Both the position numbers and the translations under genes were made by a program. 54,306 nucleotides of DNA from a virus. Below are positions 28,558 to 36,812 of the stretch, piece after piece (the first letter of the stretch is position 1; each line of letters opens with the position of its first letter). The stretch is from IMG/VR virus record IMGVR_UViG_3300042673_001525, positions 1-54,306 of that record; one strand, given 5' to 3'. Below the pieces are notes generated by a model. The model saw only the letters and a program-made list of their open reading frames with translations, ran no database searches and was not told where the DNA came from.

Positions 28558-30759
28558 TTAAGATAGATACACCAGTTGATACAAATAAGATTTTGTATAC
28601 TTTGTTTCTTCTGCGGTGAGTGGTCTATTCAATTCTCTATTTATTGCCTTATTAAATTGTTGGTACTGATAATATTTAGTATTAATTTCAATACTATTGA
28701 TAGTATTGAGTTTTGATAAAACTAACTCTGTCGTGACTTCCGCAAACGGTTCTATTGAAAAAAAGATTTTAGCTTTGGTTGCTTCTGCTTCTTCATATTC
28801 TGTATTGGCTAGACTTCTCATATTTTTTTTATTATAAAATTCTAATAAGATAGGATTAACAATATTAGAAATTTTGTCTTGTGTATCCAACGACCAAATA
28901 TTTAAAGAAGCACCGGTTTGTGGGGAAAATTCTTTAGTTTTCCTTTTGTTAGAATCTTTGCTGTTTCTAGGTCTTCCTTGTTGGGGTTGTCCCGGTAAAG
29001 ACTTAGAAGAATTATCTCCTCCTAATGGAGAGGTTTTGATAGGAGGAAACTGTGTTTTGACCTCTATAGCATTCATCTCTCCTTTTTTCTTTTTGTCTAA
29101 ATCTATTCCTATTTGTGATGGAGTAGCTAAACCAAGCTGCATAGCCATTTTCTTAGCAGTATTTTCAAAGTTGGCATCAAAAAATGGACCAGCTTTATTG
29201 ACCATTCTTTTATTTTTTCTTTCTCTGTTTTCTCTATTAAGTCTAGTTTTCTCCGTTTCTGGATCAAAACCAAAGACTCTTTGAATTAGTTCGTCAGAAA
29301 CTATGTTTCTATCGGCTAGTTGAATTAATAATGCTTTTTCTGCTTCTTCATTACTTAAGTCCATTCTATCGAATTCTATCTTCGCAGGAAATCTGAAACC
29401 CATAGCTTTTTGTACCATAGCAATTTCTTTTTTCCAAAATGCCATTAGTACTTTGCGACCATACTGTAGTCTTTGAGTTAATGTTTTTAGGCTGATAAAA
29501 TTATTTGTAGTTCCAGCAGCGCCATATGTGCCAGTTAGGGTTGGAGGAATACCGAGTCCTGCATAAACGCTATTTAAATGTGGAGTATACTTTCCTTCTC
29601 CTAAAAATTGATGAACATTAGTTTTGCTTTCTAACATTTCAATATCTGGACCCCAAACTAAATCTATGGTTCCTCCGCCAACATTATTTTGTAAAATACT
29701 ACTTAGTTTACTAGCGGCTGCTGGAGTAGGCGCAATTTTATGCTCTAAACTACCTAACTTGAAAATACGAATATTACTAATAGCACCATCTAATGCTGCT
29801 AAATCTGCTAGTTTTAATTTTTCAATAACATTAATATCATCCATGATACTATAAATCATAGGATATGCCCAAGTCTTCCAATCATCTTTTTTATAATGAA
29901 AAACCAGAGTCTTTTCAGGATCTAAAACATATGGCTTCTTAGTTTTGGCCGCATCTATAATTGCTAAAGGTAGCTGATCAATAATTTTTCTTTCAGCATC
30001 ATTTTTAGGACTGTTAATAATTTTGCGTAGTCCTGCTGGAATAACAATAGAATAAGTTTTATTTTGAACGAATGATGATAGTGATCCTCCAATAACATCT
30101 ACATATATAGGATCAATAAAAGTATATTTCCAAGGAATTTCTCTTTTTTCTACTTTGGGTTCGTTTTGATTAATAATTAAATCTGGACTTCCGACACTCT
30201 TATATAGGCTATCTTCAACTTTTACACTAATCTTAGCAGTTTGTCTATTGATAACAACATTACCAACACGATATAAATTATTTAAAAATCTTTCGCTTCT
30301 TTCTTCGCCACTAACTTTATCAAACCAATTTCTATAAAATCTTTCTATTCTTTTATTTGGATGAACCAATCTAATCCCTTGACAAGCAAAATCTCCCATA
30401 AGATCAATAACATTTTTTACTAATCCAACTCTGTTATAAACGACATCTGCTTTATTTAGTATTCCTTTAATGTGGGTAGGAATACTTTCTTCTGGTCTAA
30501 AATAGTCATAATCACTACGTGTTAATCCAGGACGCCCACTAGTTGGTCCGTCAAGATTAGAAAAATCCAAACGATACCTACTGTTGTTGGCGGTACTTTT
30601 ATCTATTACGGTAAATTCATCTAAAGCTTTTGATGCTTCATTTAATGCTGCTCTTTTATCATCTAGATTTTCATCTCCCCATGTAACATATGCTTGTTCT
30701 GGAGGTAGTATTTCAGCGTTTGGAATGGCCGCATTAGTTTTGTTTGGATTATCTGTCAT
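28558..30759 (-). CDS. Portal protein
   Basis: 733 residues, placed between terminase and protease-scaffold genes. Features fit a portal: an N-terminal disordered arm, VVYNRVGLVKNVIDLMGDFACQGIRL (about residues 107-132), a beta segment with DPIYVDVIGG, a central helical stem region (DDINVIEKLKLADLAALDGAISNIRIFKLG), a QNNVGGGTIDLVWGPDIEML loop region, and the conserved-looking SVYAGLGIPPTLTG (about residues 394-407) and MAFWKKEIAMVQK. The C-terminal 230 residues are polar, with a proline/lysine linker. No good Shine-Dalgarno sequence is visible. Forms the dodecameric DNA entry ring at the capsid vertex (family knowledge). Confidence 0.8.
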   Translation of the reverse strand: MTDNPNKTNAAIPNAEILPPEQAYVTWGDENLDDKRAALNEASKALDEFTVIDKSTANNSRYRLDFSNLDGPTSGRPGLTRSDYDYFRPEESIPTHIKGILNKADVVYNRVGLVKNVIDLMGDFACQGIRLVHPNKRIERFYRNWFDKVSGEERSERFLNNLYRVGNVVINRQTAKISVKVEDSLYKSVGSPDLIINQNEPKVEKREIPWKYTFIDPIYVDVIGGSLSSFVQNKTYSIVIPAGLRKIINSPKNDAERKIIDQLPLAIIDAAKTKKPYVLDPEKTLVFHYKKDDWKTWAYPMIYSIMDDINVIEKLKLADLAALDGAISNIRIFKLGSLEHKIAPTPAAASKLSSILQNNVGGGTIDLVWGPDIEMLESKTNVHQFLGEGKYTPHLNSVYAGLGIPPTLTGTYGAAGTTNNFISLKTLTQRLQYGRKVLMAFWKKEIAMVQKAMGFRFPAKIEFDRMDLSNEEAEKALLIQLADRNIVSDELIQRVFGFDPETEKTRLNRENRERKNKRMVNKAGPFFDANFENTAKKMAMQLGLATPSQIGIDLDKKKKGEMNAIEVKTQFPPIKTSPLGGDNSSKSLPGQPQQGRPRNSKDSNKRKTKEFSPQTGASLNIWSLDTQDKISNIVNPILLEFYNKKNMRSLANTEYEEAEATKAKIFFSIEPFAEVTTELVLSKLNTINSIEINTKYYQYQQFNKAINRELNRPLTAEETKYTKSYLYQLVYLS

Positions 30760-30811
30760 ATTTTAATACAATTATAATGTGATTGTTAATACTATTGATT
30801 AGTATACACAA

Positions 30812-32851
30812 TTATCTATAAATTCCTTTATATATATCATCGTTAGCTGCTCCTGTAAACCAAGTTGGTCCTTTATATAGTTCTCCGTTAGTACTCTTTT
30901 TAAAATCATCACGTAAATTTGATCCTATAATATCAAATGTCACTGGAGTTAAACATCTATTTATTTGCCTTGCTAACATGTTTGCTATGATTAGAGCGCT
31001 ATATCTATCTTTTCTTAACTTGCCCTTTTTACCATTAGGAAGTTTAACTTCTGGAGTATCCCATCTATCTCTTCCTCCTGAACCTGTACTTGTTTGACTC
31101 ATAACAATAGTTGTAAGCTCGTTTTTTAGTTCTTCTATTTCTAGAATACAATCGCTTTGATTATCATATATATTATTAAAATCTGTTTCCATAATATCTT
31201 TATTTTCTTTGTCCAAAGCTAAAGCTAAACTAATTTGGTCAAATCTTGGAAATAATAAAACTTTATCTTCTAAATCTTTCCTAAGACCATGATTAGCTTG
31301 ACTAGTCCAGTCTGCTCTAGCAAATTGAACTAATTCTAAAATGTGAAGTCCTGGCTGATCATCTGTATCTTTTGGTTTGTTGTTATCTATAGTTGGCCAA
31401 ATTAAAGATTCTCCGTCTTCTAACTTACCAGGATCGTGTAAGGCTTCTTCTATGGCTACTCCTCCACCCTGAGCATCCATGCCAATTTTGGCTGGTGGAA
31501 AAGTTTTCATAAGATTACGTATTTTTCTAGCACAAAATCCATAAAAATCATATTCATTAACCAGTCCTGTTTTTTGTCTATCTTTAAAATTATTTCGATT
31601 GGTGGTCCAACAGTATACTATCCGAGAATGATCAGGATGTATTTCTAAAACCACTATACTAAAATTATCTTTCTCTGAAGCTGGATCTATTCCATAAACA
31701 TATTCTAAGTTGAGATTTCCTGTTGTGGACGAGTCGAATACTACAGTTTTACCATTTATAATGATAGGTTTAGTTTCGCTAGCAATACAGCTCTCTATAA
31801 GACTGCGTCTAAAAAATCCATCGCTATCTTCTGTAAAACATGCTGCGTATTCCATGTTGTATATACCGGTATGTATTGTGGCCTTAGCTCGACTAACTTG
31901 TTTATCATCCATAAAACCTTTAGGAATAAGTTCATATGGTATACGCACAATACTGTAGTCTTGCCAATTAAAATTATCTGGTACTTCTCCTTTAAAAATT
32001 TCTTCTAGTTTGTGTTTGTCTCCACGACTTTCGATAATTGTTTTGTATCTTTTCCAGTAACTAGCAAAGTGTTTAAAGGCGTAGTCTGCTGTGCCGGATA
32101 TGATCGCCTGATTACCTTTTTTGATTTGGACTGCTTCTAATTCATCATTCCATAGTCCTGCTTCTGATAGTGCTTTCTTTTTAGCTTCTTCTTTAACGTT
32201 TTGGATTGGATTGGCCGACACGGCTGCGAAGCCTGATACTACTGTTTCGTAAATATCTGGTGATATTGATGCGAATTCGTCTGCGATGATAATATGCGCT
32301 CTTAAGCCTCTAATCTTGCTACCATCACCCATAGGAACCGCTATTGTCCAACTTTCACCTAGTCTAATAGTGCATCTATCAACATCTCGACGCGGACCAT
32401 CATTGTTTCCTGTGAAGATGCTTCGTAATATGGGACTATTTCGCCACAACGTTTCCATATATTCAAATATGATTTTACTCTGTCGAAAAGCAGCACCCAC
32501 AACCACGATTTTTGTTCCTGGCACAAGCATACAACGTAACACACAATATAGTGCCATCAAAAAGCTTTTACCAAAACCGCGAGAGGCTATAAACATAGGA
32601 AATGGTCTTACCCAAAATTCTTGTAAGATAGCTATTTGAATTGGATGAAGCTCTATATCAAATAACAATTTACAAGTACTACCAAAATACTTAGGATTTC
32701 TAAGCAGTCTTAACAAATGAAGATCAGGATTTTCTATATCTTCCTTTATCCTTCCGATCATAGGATTAGTATCAACTATGATTTTGGAAAGATCACCAAG
32801 ACCAAGCCAAGCGTCCTCAAAGATTTTTTTATTTTGTATGATACTGTTCAT
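30812..32851 (-). CDS. terL: Terminase large subunit
   Basis: 679 residues. The ATPase domain has a Walker A-like motif SRGFGKS (residues 90-96) and a Walker B motif IIIADEF (187-193). The C-terminal RNase H-like nuclease domain has YGIDPASEKDN (Asp 389), KIGMDAQGGG (Asp 459) and a later KDRYSALIIANML segment. It packages DNA into proheads with the portal. The start overlaps the ERCC4-like gene by 23 nt and lacks a strong ribosome-binding site, which suggests coupled translation. Confidence 0.95.
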   Translation of the reverse strand: MNSIIQNKKIFEDAWLGLGDLSKIIVDTNPMIGRIKEDIENPDLHLLRLLRNPKYFGSTCKLLFDIELHPIQIAILQEFWVRPFPMFIASRGFGKSFLMALYCVLRCMLVPGTKIVVVGAAFRQSKIIFEYMETLWRNSPILRSIFTGNNDGPRRDVDRCTIRLGESWTIAVPMGDGSKIRGLRAHIIIADEFASISPDIYETVVSGFAAVSANPIQNVKEEAKKKALSEAGLWNDELEAVQIKKGNQAIISGTADYAFKHFASYWKRYKTIIESRGDKHKLEEIFKGEVPDNFNWQDYSIVRIPYELIPKGFMDDKQVSRAKATIHTGIYNMEYAACFTEDSDGFFRRSLIESCIASETKPIIINGKTVVFDSSTTGNLNLEYVYGIDPASEKDNFSIVVLEIHPDHSRIVYCWTTNRNNFKDRQKTGLVNEYDFYGFCARKIRNLMKTFPPAKIGMDAQGGGVAIEEALHDPGKLEDGESLIWPTIDNNKPKDTDDQPGLHILELVQFARADWTSQANHGLRKDLEDKVLLFPRFDQISLALALDKENKDIMETDFNNIYDNQSDCILEIEELKNELTTIVMSQTSTGSGGRDRWDTPEVKLPNGKKGKLRKDRYSALIIANMLARQINRCLTPVTFDIIGSNLRDDFKKSTNGELYKGPTWFTGAANDDIYKGIYR

Positions 32852-33293
32852 ATATTCTTTTCATTAAACTAGCAGAAAATTTTTCCGCATTATCAGAATC
32901 TCCGCAAAATACTACTTGTATGTTATATTTTAGTTGTATTTCAATTAGTCTTTTGATAATATAATTACCACTAATACGCAATTTGTCCCATAGCTTTTTA
33001 GGAATATCACTACCAACTGGAAAACTGTATACTTCATCTAAAGAAAATTCAAAGACCATATATGGATGTTTAATTTTACTTAATCTATCTAAAACATCCG
33101 AGAATCTACTTTCGCTCAAATTAGTAGCTATTTCGCTAACACTCTTTTTTCTTTCTATAGCTAGTATATTTTCAAAACCTTCTATAGTATAATCTCCGGT
33201 ATCTAGCTTTTTTTTAGCCGTATTATGGAAACCAAACTCCCAAGGAATTTGTTCTCTTGTATCAATTATAATTGTAAAAGGGTCTTGATTCAT
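32829..33293 (-). CDS. ERCC4/XPF-type nuclease
   Basis: 154 residues. N-terminal IIIDTREQIPW (residues 8-18), LDTGDYTI (30-37) and AIERKKSVSEIA (45-56) match the ERCC4 nuclease signature (GDxn-ERKx3 type), with the acidic residues D11, D34 and E46 in place. The C-terminal part is short and lacks the HhH domain of cellular XPF/Mus81. In phages such nucleases act on branched or flap DNA. The neighbouring terminase and HNH genes suggest a role in resolving DNA before packaging. It overlaps both neighbours. Confidence 0.85.
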   Translation of the reverse strand: MNQDPFTIIIDTREQIPWEFGFHNTAKKKLDTGDYTIEGFENILAIERKKSVSEIATNLSESRFSDVLDRLSKIKHPYMVFEFSLDEVYSFPVGSDIPKKLWDKLRISGNYIIKRLIEIQLKYNIQVVFCGDSDNAEKFSASLMKRIYEQYHTK

Positions 33294-33547
33294 TTTAATA
33301 ATAATTTTGTAAAGAATTCTCTATAACTATCTTCATCATTTTTTATGAGCTCGTGATGCAGTCTACAGAGAGTTATACCGTTTTGAGGATGATATCTTAG
33401 ACCGGGGAAATCGGCCCATCTGTATATGTGGTGGGCTTGTAATTTTTTAGTATTAGTACAGTTTGGCCATTGACACTTGTGATTGTCTCGAGCATATATT
33501 TTTTTGCGCCATTCTTTATATTGGGGGTCTTGATAATTTCTAGTCAT
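33290..33547 (-). CDS. HNH endonuclease
   Basis: 85 residues, a compact stand-alone HNH domain: Cys25-x4-Cys30, His39-His40, Asn56, Cys61 and His64-His65 (CRLHH). The pattern KCQWPNC...LQAHHI...NGITLCRLHH is classical. Small HNH proteins next to terminase genes often support cos cleavage and packaging. Overlaps of 4-8 nt on both sides show it is part of the same operon. Confidence 0.9.
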   Translation of the reverse strand: MTRNYQDPQYKEWRKKIYARDNHKCQWPNCTNTKKLQAHHIYRWADFPGLRYHPQNGITLCRLHHELIKNDEDSYREFFTKLLLK

Positions 33548-34349
33548 CTAATACTACGCTTTCATGATTTAAGAATGGGCGATCTACAGTATTGTCTTGG
33601 TAGTTGTGATAACCAAATAAATCTTTTTGATATTTTTGTGTGGCCATATGTAAAATTTCCATTTCTTTGCCCTCTTTTTCTCTTAATTCTTCGTCTTCTA
33701 GCATTCGTATTAGTCCTACCCAGCTACTTTTTCCGTCTTCTATTCTTTTTATTCGTTGTTCTCTAGTAGCTTTTAAATCTTTTCCTATTTTTTGTTGTTC
33801 TCCTAAAAGTTTAGAATATTCGTTAGTATAACTACTAATACTATTTCTAGCAAAACTTAATTGGGTTTCTAGATTAGCTAGTCGTGGAATATCTCTTTGA
33901 TCTTCGGGTTTTTCATATTCTTTATCTACTAATTTTTGCAGTTTTTCCGTTTCCGATATGTGTCTTTTTCGCTCTTTCATACTACGATTAATTAGAATAT
34001 CTATAGTAATAAATTGTTTAATTTGAATTTCTTCAGCGGGTAAAACATCCTCTCTAAATTGTTTAATTAATCCTATCCAAATACTTTCAAAATATTCTAG
34101 TTCGCCGCTTTCTTCATCGAATTGGCGCTCTATTTCGTACCAAAAACTTTTACTATGTAGTTTTCTTAAAAGAACTTCATTTTCACTTTTTTCTTCTGTA
34201 GAAAATAATCTATTTTCATCAATATATCTATTGATAGGGTCTATATTTCTATTTAAACTATTAGCAATTTGTTCTATGCTTAGTTGACCAATGCTATCTC
34301 GTATGAATTTTTCTTCGTCTAAGCTTAATTGTCCGCGTTTTTTTGCCAT
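33540..34349 (-). CDS. HTH and coiled-coil protein, candidate small terminase
   Basis: 269 residues. Residues 8-50 (LSLDEEKFIRDSIGQLSIEQIANSLNRN...) form a helix-turn-helix. This part resembles the N-terminus of the 74-residue regulator at 35139. The rest is Glu/Lys-rich helix with coiled-coil character, up to an 'EEEL/REKEGKEMEIL' stretch near residue 225. N-terminal HTH plus helical oligomerisation region and the position upstream of HNH and terL fit a small terminase subunit; that is inference. The gene overlaps its upstream neighbour by 25 nt. Confidence 0.6.
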   Translation of the reverse strand: MAKKRGQLSLDEEKFIRDSIGQLSIEQIANSLNRNIDPINRYIDENRLFSTEEKSENEVLLRKLHSKSFWYEIERQFDEESGELEYFESIWIGLIKQFREDVLPAEEIQIKQFITIDILINRSMKERKRHISETEKLQKLVDKEYEKPEDQRDIPRLANLETQLSFARNSISSYTNEYSKLLGEQQKIGKDLKATREQRIKRIEDGKSSWVGLIRMLEDEELREKEGKEMEILHMATQKYQKDLFGYHNYQDNTVDRPFLNHESVVLDD

Positions 34350-34942
34350 AAAATTTCTCTTATATGACTTAGTAATCTATCTTTGTCGCTTTTGGGTACT
34401 TTACTGCCATTTTTAAGTTTGAGATAAATTAGCCGAAATTCCCCATTAAGATTTTCATCTAGTATTTTTAGTATTTCTATATTTTCTAAAGAATTAGTTC
34501 TATGATCTAGAAAAATATTACTATAATCTTTAGTTTCTTCTAGAGTGGTAAGATGCATCAAATTCTTTTTATTTTCGTTTCTTTTGCTCCATGTTTCGTA
34601 TAGATCACAATCATATTTGTTACTATATTTTGTGCAGAGAGAATTTTTCTTGTCGAAAAGAGGACAAGAGTAACAGGGTTTGTCGGGCCTTTGATAGTTA
34701 TCTCTTTTGTAATTAAAAAGTCGATTGCGAACGTGGGTCCAAAGAAAGTTTTCTAGGGGCCTTTTGTGATCATAATTTTTTAACCCTTCCAAAGCAAAAA
34801 TGCTTATCTGTTGCTTCATATCTTCTATATCATGATAGCCAAATTTAAATTTGTAGGCTAATTTTTTAGTAATAATATCTATAACTTTTAATAGTTCGTT
34901 TTCATCAATCTGGGGATTCGGTCTTTTTTTCTTCTTTTTCAT
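34325..34942 (-). CDS. Sigma-70-family-like transcription factor (phage late sigma type)
   Basis: 205 residues. Residues about 30-83 (YHDIEDMKQQISIFALEGL, LENFLWTHVRNRLFNYKRD) match sigma region 2: the acidic helix, the core-binding 'D.KQ.....ALEGL..YD' pattern and the 'V.NRL.NY.RD' helix. A Cys cluster at 90, 93, 103 and 112 could bind zinc, as in some phage sigma-like proteins. The C-terminus (FRLIYLKLKNGSKVPKSDKDRLLSHIREIL) may be a reduced region 4. It is the first sizeable gene of the minus-strand arm, so it could direct RNA polymerase to late promoters (inference). Its start overlaps the upstream 50-residue gene. Confidence 0.7.
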   Translation of the reverse strand: MKKKKKRPNPQIDENELLKVIDIITKKLAYKFKFGYHDIEDMKQQISIFALEGLKNYDHKRPLENFLWTHVRNRLFNYKRDNYQRPDKPCYSCPLFDKKNSLCTKYSNKYDCDLYETWSKRNENKKNLMHLTTLEETKDYSNIFLDHRTNSLENIEILKILDENLNGEFRLIYLKLKNGSKVPKSDKDRLLSHIREILWQKNADN

Positions 34943-35057
34943 TAAGAATTTCGCCTAGAGTTTTTTGGGGATCTTCAACATTAAGGTCTTGTGAAATGTC
35001 CAAATGTGAACTAGCAACTACTTTTAGCTCGCTCGGAATAATATTCTCAATTTTCAT
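34905..35057 (-). CDS. Small acidic protein, first gene of the left arm
   Basis: 50 residues (MKIENIIPSELKVVASSHLD...), with a strong AAGGACAAATT ribosome-binding site. It starts 37 nt downstream of the predicted minus-strand -10 box and overlaps the sigma-like gene by 38 nt in another frame. Rich in Glu/Lys/Asp at the end. Function unknown. The clean start and promoter make it very likely real. Confidence 0.65.
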   Translation of the reverse strand: MKIENIIPSELKVVASSHLDISQDLNVEDPQKTLGEILNEKEEKKTESPD

Positions 35058-35087
35058 AATTTGTCCTTGCGTTAAGTGAACAATGTT

Positions 35088-35112
35088 GTACTATATAATA
35101 AGTTATTAGTAC
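35088..35112. promoter_or_regulatory. Candidate operator between the divergent arms
   Basis: Inverted repeat GTACTA (35088-35093) ... TAGTAC (35107-35112). It covers the spacer and -10 of the minus-strand promoter and a plus-strand TATAAT (35094-35099, weak -35 TTAAGT at 35072). A bound protein could control both arms. Confidence 0.5.
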
Positions 35113-35123
35113 ACTTTTGTCAA
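35095..35123 (-). promoter_or_regulatory. Sigma70-type promoter for the left arm
   Basis: On the minus strand TTGACA (35123-35118), 17-bp spacer, TATTAT (35100-35095). Near-consensus. Transcription would begin near 35088 and run into the 50-residue and sigma-like genes. Confidence 0.75.
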
Positions 35124-35138
35124 AAAGGAACAACTATT

Positions 35139-35363
35139 ATGGGTAATTATAAAAAGTGGAGTGATGCAGAGTTGGGGTTTGTTAGGGATAATATTGAAGT
35201 TTTGAGTGATAGTGAATTGGCCAATAAGCTGAAAGATATGACGGGTGAAAATATTACTACGGGAATGGTAAGACGTCAAAGACGCAAGTTGGGTATTGCT
35301 AAAGCTCGTGGTCGTAGAAAAAAGATCAAAGATACTGCTCCACAGTTACATTCAGAAACCTGA
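35139..35363 (+). CDS. Small HTH DNA-binding protein, candidate regulator of the divergent arms
   Basis: 74 residues from ATG at 35139, preceded by AAAAAGGAACAACTATT. Sequence: KKWSDAELGFVRDNIEVLSDSELANKL, then a basic recognition-like part MVRRQRRKLGI and a Lys/Arg tail. It has the SANT/Myb-like or HTH pattern and resembles the N-terminus of the 269-residue HTH protein at 33540. It is the first gene of the right arm, directly beside the GTACTA/TAGTAC repeat, and has its own terminator, so it is a good candidate for an autoregulated switch protein (inference). Confidence 0.7.
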   Translation: MGNYKKWSDAELGFVRDNIEVLSDSELANKLKDMTGENITTGMVRRQRRKLGIAKARGRRKKIKDTAPQLHSET

Positions 35364-35391
35364 AACAATAATTGTATTCGGTATTCTAAAG

Positions 35392-35421
35392 AAGCATCAG
35401 ATTCGTCTGGTGCTTTTTTTT
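35392..35421 (+). terminator. Rho-independent terminator after the small HTH gene
   Basis: 10-bp stem AAGCATCAGA/TCTGGTGCTT closed by a TTCG tetraloop, then six more T residues. Confidence 0.93.
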
Positions 35422-35638
35422 GTTTGGTTATGGGGCTAATAAGAAGGTTTAGGTAATACATTTTAGTTATGAGGGGCTTATTGAGTTTGGACCACCGCCG
35501 CGTTTTGGGGGTTATACCCCCCATTGGTGGCAAAACAGAAAAACCCCCCATAGGTGGGGAAAGGCTATAGCAAATCCTGTGCCAAAAACTCGAAAACTTA
35601 CAATGTCGATAGAATATGGTTTCGACTATTTTTTTTAG
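35422..35638 (+). other. Non-coding leader region with nested GC hairpins
   Basis: No convincing ORF. Contains a nested hairpin (CCACC/GGTGG outer arms enclosing GGGGG TTATA CCCCC at 35507-35521) and a second CCCC/GGGG stem at about 35544-35559. A copy of the AGCAAAT-x4-TGCCAAA repeat lies near 35570-35587. It precedes the first CCGATA-type promoter. Confidence 0.5.
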
Positions 35639-35666
35639 TTGACAATGCCGATACTAAATGTAGGAT
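35639..35666 (+). promoter_or_regulatory. CCGATA-type promoter
   Basis: TTGACA (35639-35644), 16-bp spacer containing GCCGATA, TAGGAT (35661-35666). The spacing and spacer motif repeat throughout the arm. No palindrome pair precedes this copy. Confidence 0.8.
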
Positions 35667-35708
35667 AGTGGCATGATTACGATGGAAACCCACAATGGAG
35701 ATAGTAAG

Positions 35709-35966
35709 ATGCAAACGAATGGTGCGGTTATCACTGGACGCTACATGATCGCAAGCCGCAGGGATGGTCGCGTTTTTAGTGGCATGGTCGAGTCGGTCAA
35801 GGCTCTAGACAAGGGTACGCTTGTGGTGCTAACGTGGTTTTCCCACGACGAAGAAAACTATGGTCACAAGTATCGTTCGTTTTATCTTGACAGCCTCACC
35901 GGCTGGGAAATGTATCTTGATGGCGAAGAGTACGATTGTGCGATTGCTTGCATGGTCGAGGCATAG
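35709..35966 (+). CDS. Small beta-rich protein, paralogue family A
   Basis: 85 residues from ATG 35709, which follows TGGAGATAGTAAG. The upstream in-frame ATG at 35673 lies right at the predicted transcription start and would give 97 residues. The middle (GRVFSGMVESVKALDKGTLVVLTW...YRSFYLDSLTGWEMY) is clearly related to the products at 36867 and 37600: G-x2-Y/FxG-x-V/IxxVxxxxxGTLVxI then a YxSxYL-x4-EW ending. It looks like a small SH3-like barrel. Function unknown. Confidence 0.75.
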   Translation: MQTNGAVITGRYMIASRRDGRVFSGMVESVKALDKGTLVVLTWFSHDEENYGHKYRSFYLDSLTGWEMYLDGEEYDCAIACMVEA

Positions 35967-35996
35967 ACTGGCCGATATAGGGGTATCTTACATCCT

Positions 35997-36010
35997 CCCC
36001 CCTATGGGGG
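35997..36010 (+). repeat. C5/G5 hairpin
   Basis: CCCCC TAT GGGGG-type hairpin 31 nt after a stop codon. One of at least six similar hairpins in 35.5-38.9 kb at gene ends; possibly an mRNA 3' stabiliser or weak terminator. Confidence 0.5.
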
Positions 36011-36029
36011 ATAACCTAGGAAAAATAAA

Positions 36030-36218
36030 ATGAACAATCTTGATAAGATTTTCGGTGCTATGCGAACTGGCAAGTATGGTACGATTGTTGACCCGAAGGG
36101 CAAGGTATACGTCGGGATTATTAATAGCATCATGAGGGAAGATGGTAGCGGTCGCAACTGGATTGTAACCGTCACGAATCTGACCACGACCGACAAGATT
36201 TTCATTCACGCTAACTGA
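36030..36218 (+). CDS. Small hypothetical protein, possibly family A
   Basis: 62 residues with an AGGAAAAATAAA ribosome-binding site. KYGTIVDPKGKVYVGIINSIMREDGSGRNWIVTVTNL resembles the N-terminal half of the family A proteins (FGTVQV..G..YAG.IVKV), so it may be a shortened or diverged paralogue. Part of an operon with its two neighbours. Confidence 0.65.
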   Translation: MNNLDKIFGAMRTGKYGTIVDPKGKVYVGIINSIMREDGSGRNWIVTVTNLTTTDKIFIHAN

Positions 36219-36231
36219 AAAGGATAGAAAA

Positions 36232-36393
36232 ATGAGCGATTTTGAGCGGATTATCGCGGATAGCATGATCGACGAGGATGGGCAAGAGTGGACGGTTGGG
36301 TATTTTGGGGTGGATCTGGATGATGAGGAAGAATACATCGACCACGAGGAAGACGCAGACTGGGACGTTTATGGGGAAGAGGAGTTTGCATAA
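36232..36393 (+). CDS. Very acidic small protein
   Basis: 53 residues (MSDFERIIADSMIDEDGQEW...), start after AAAAGGATAGAAAA. The last 25 residues are mostly Asp/Glu with aromatic residues (DDEEEYIDHEEDADWDVYGEEE). Such a charge pattern can mimic DNA or simply be disordered; no family recognised. The stop codon runs into a C5/G-rich hairpin. Confidence 0.7.
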   Translation: MSDFERIIADSMIDEDGQEWTVGYFGVDLDDEEEYIDHEEDADWDVYGEEEFA

Positions 36394-36422
36394 CCCCCCG
36401 ATGGTAGGGATAACCACACTCT

Positions 36423-36436
36423 CCCCCACATGGGGG
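36423..36436 (+). repeat. C5/G5 hairpin
   Basis: CCCCC ACAT GGGGG, 30 nt after the stop of the acidic gene. Confidence 0.5.
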
Positions 36437-36491
36437 ATTGTACCACCCAAACTGGGCCGTTAGAACCTGCCAAAACGGCATACAAGGCAGA

Positions 36492-36535
36492 CTGCCAAAA
36501 TGGCAGAAATCGCGCGAAATCTGCCAAAATGGCAG
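36492..36535. repeat. Tandem palindrome pair 1
   Basis: CTGCCAAAATGGCAG at 36492 and again at 36521, centre spacing 29 bp, core CGCGCG between them. A third, imperfect palindrome TGCCAAAACGGCA lies at 36468-36480. Downstream, before the promoter, are two AGCAAATATC-RTGCCAAA elements (about 36540 and 36567). Confidence 0.9.
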
Positions 36536-36614
36536 CCACCAGCAAATATCGTGCCAAACTGCCCCCAGCAAATATCATGCCAAATGAAAATCTTTTTTTC
36601 TCTATTTCTTTTTT

Positions 36615-36642
36615 TTGACAATGCCGATATAGAATGTAGGAT
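36615..36642 (+). promoter_or_regulatory. CCGATA-type promoter
   Basis: TTGACA (36615-36620), 16-bp spacer with GCCGATA, TAGGAT (36637-36642). Confidence 0.8.
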
Positions 36643-36668
36643 AAGTGAAAAGGAAAAGGAGATTGAAA

Positions 36669-36803
36669 ATGTTTGACGATGCCGAATATATCTCGCAGTG
36701 CTGCGGTTGCCCGGTTGACGTACCTTGCCCAAGCGATCCGGTCGATGATATCGTCGTGATTTGCCCAGATTGTCAAGAATGGACGTCGATTGAAATCGAG
36801 TGA
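36669..36803 (+). CDS. Zinc-ribbon mini-protein
   Basis: 44 residues with an excellent AAGGAG ribosome-binding site 7 nt before ATG. Cys pattern CCGCP...C...CPDCQEW suggests a single zinc ribbon; the rest is acidic. Monocistronic: its own CCGATA promoter lies upstream and the next promoter starts 9 nt after the stop. Confidence 0.75.
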   Translation: MFDDAEYISQCCGCPVDVPCPSDPVDDIVVICPDCQEWTSIEIE

Positions 36804-36812
36804 TTTTTTTTG

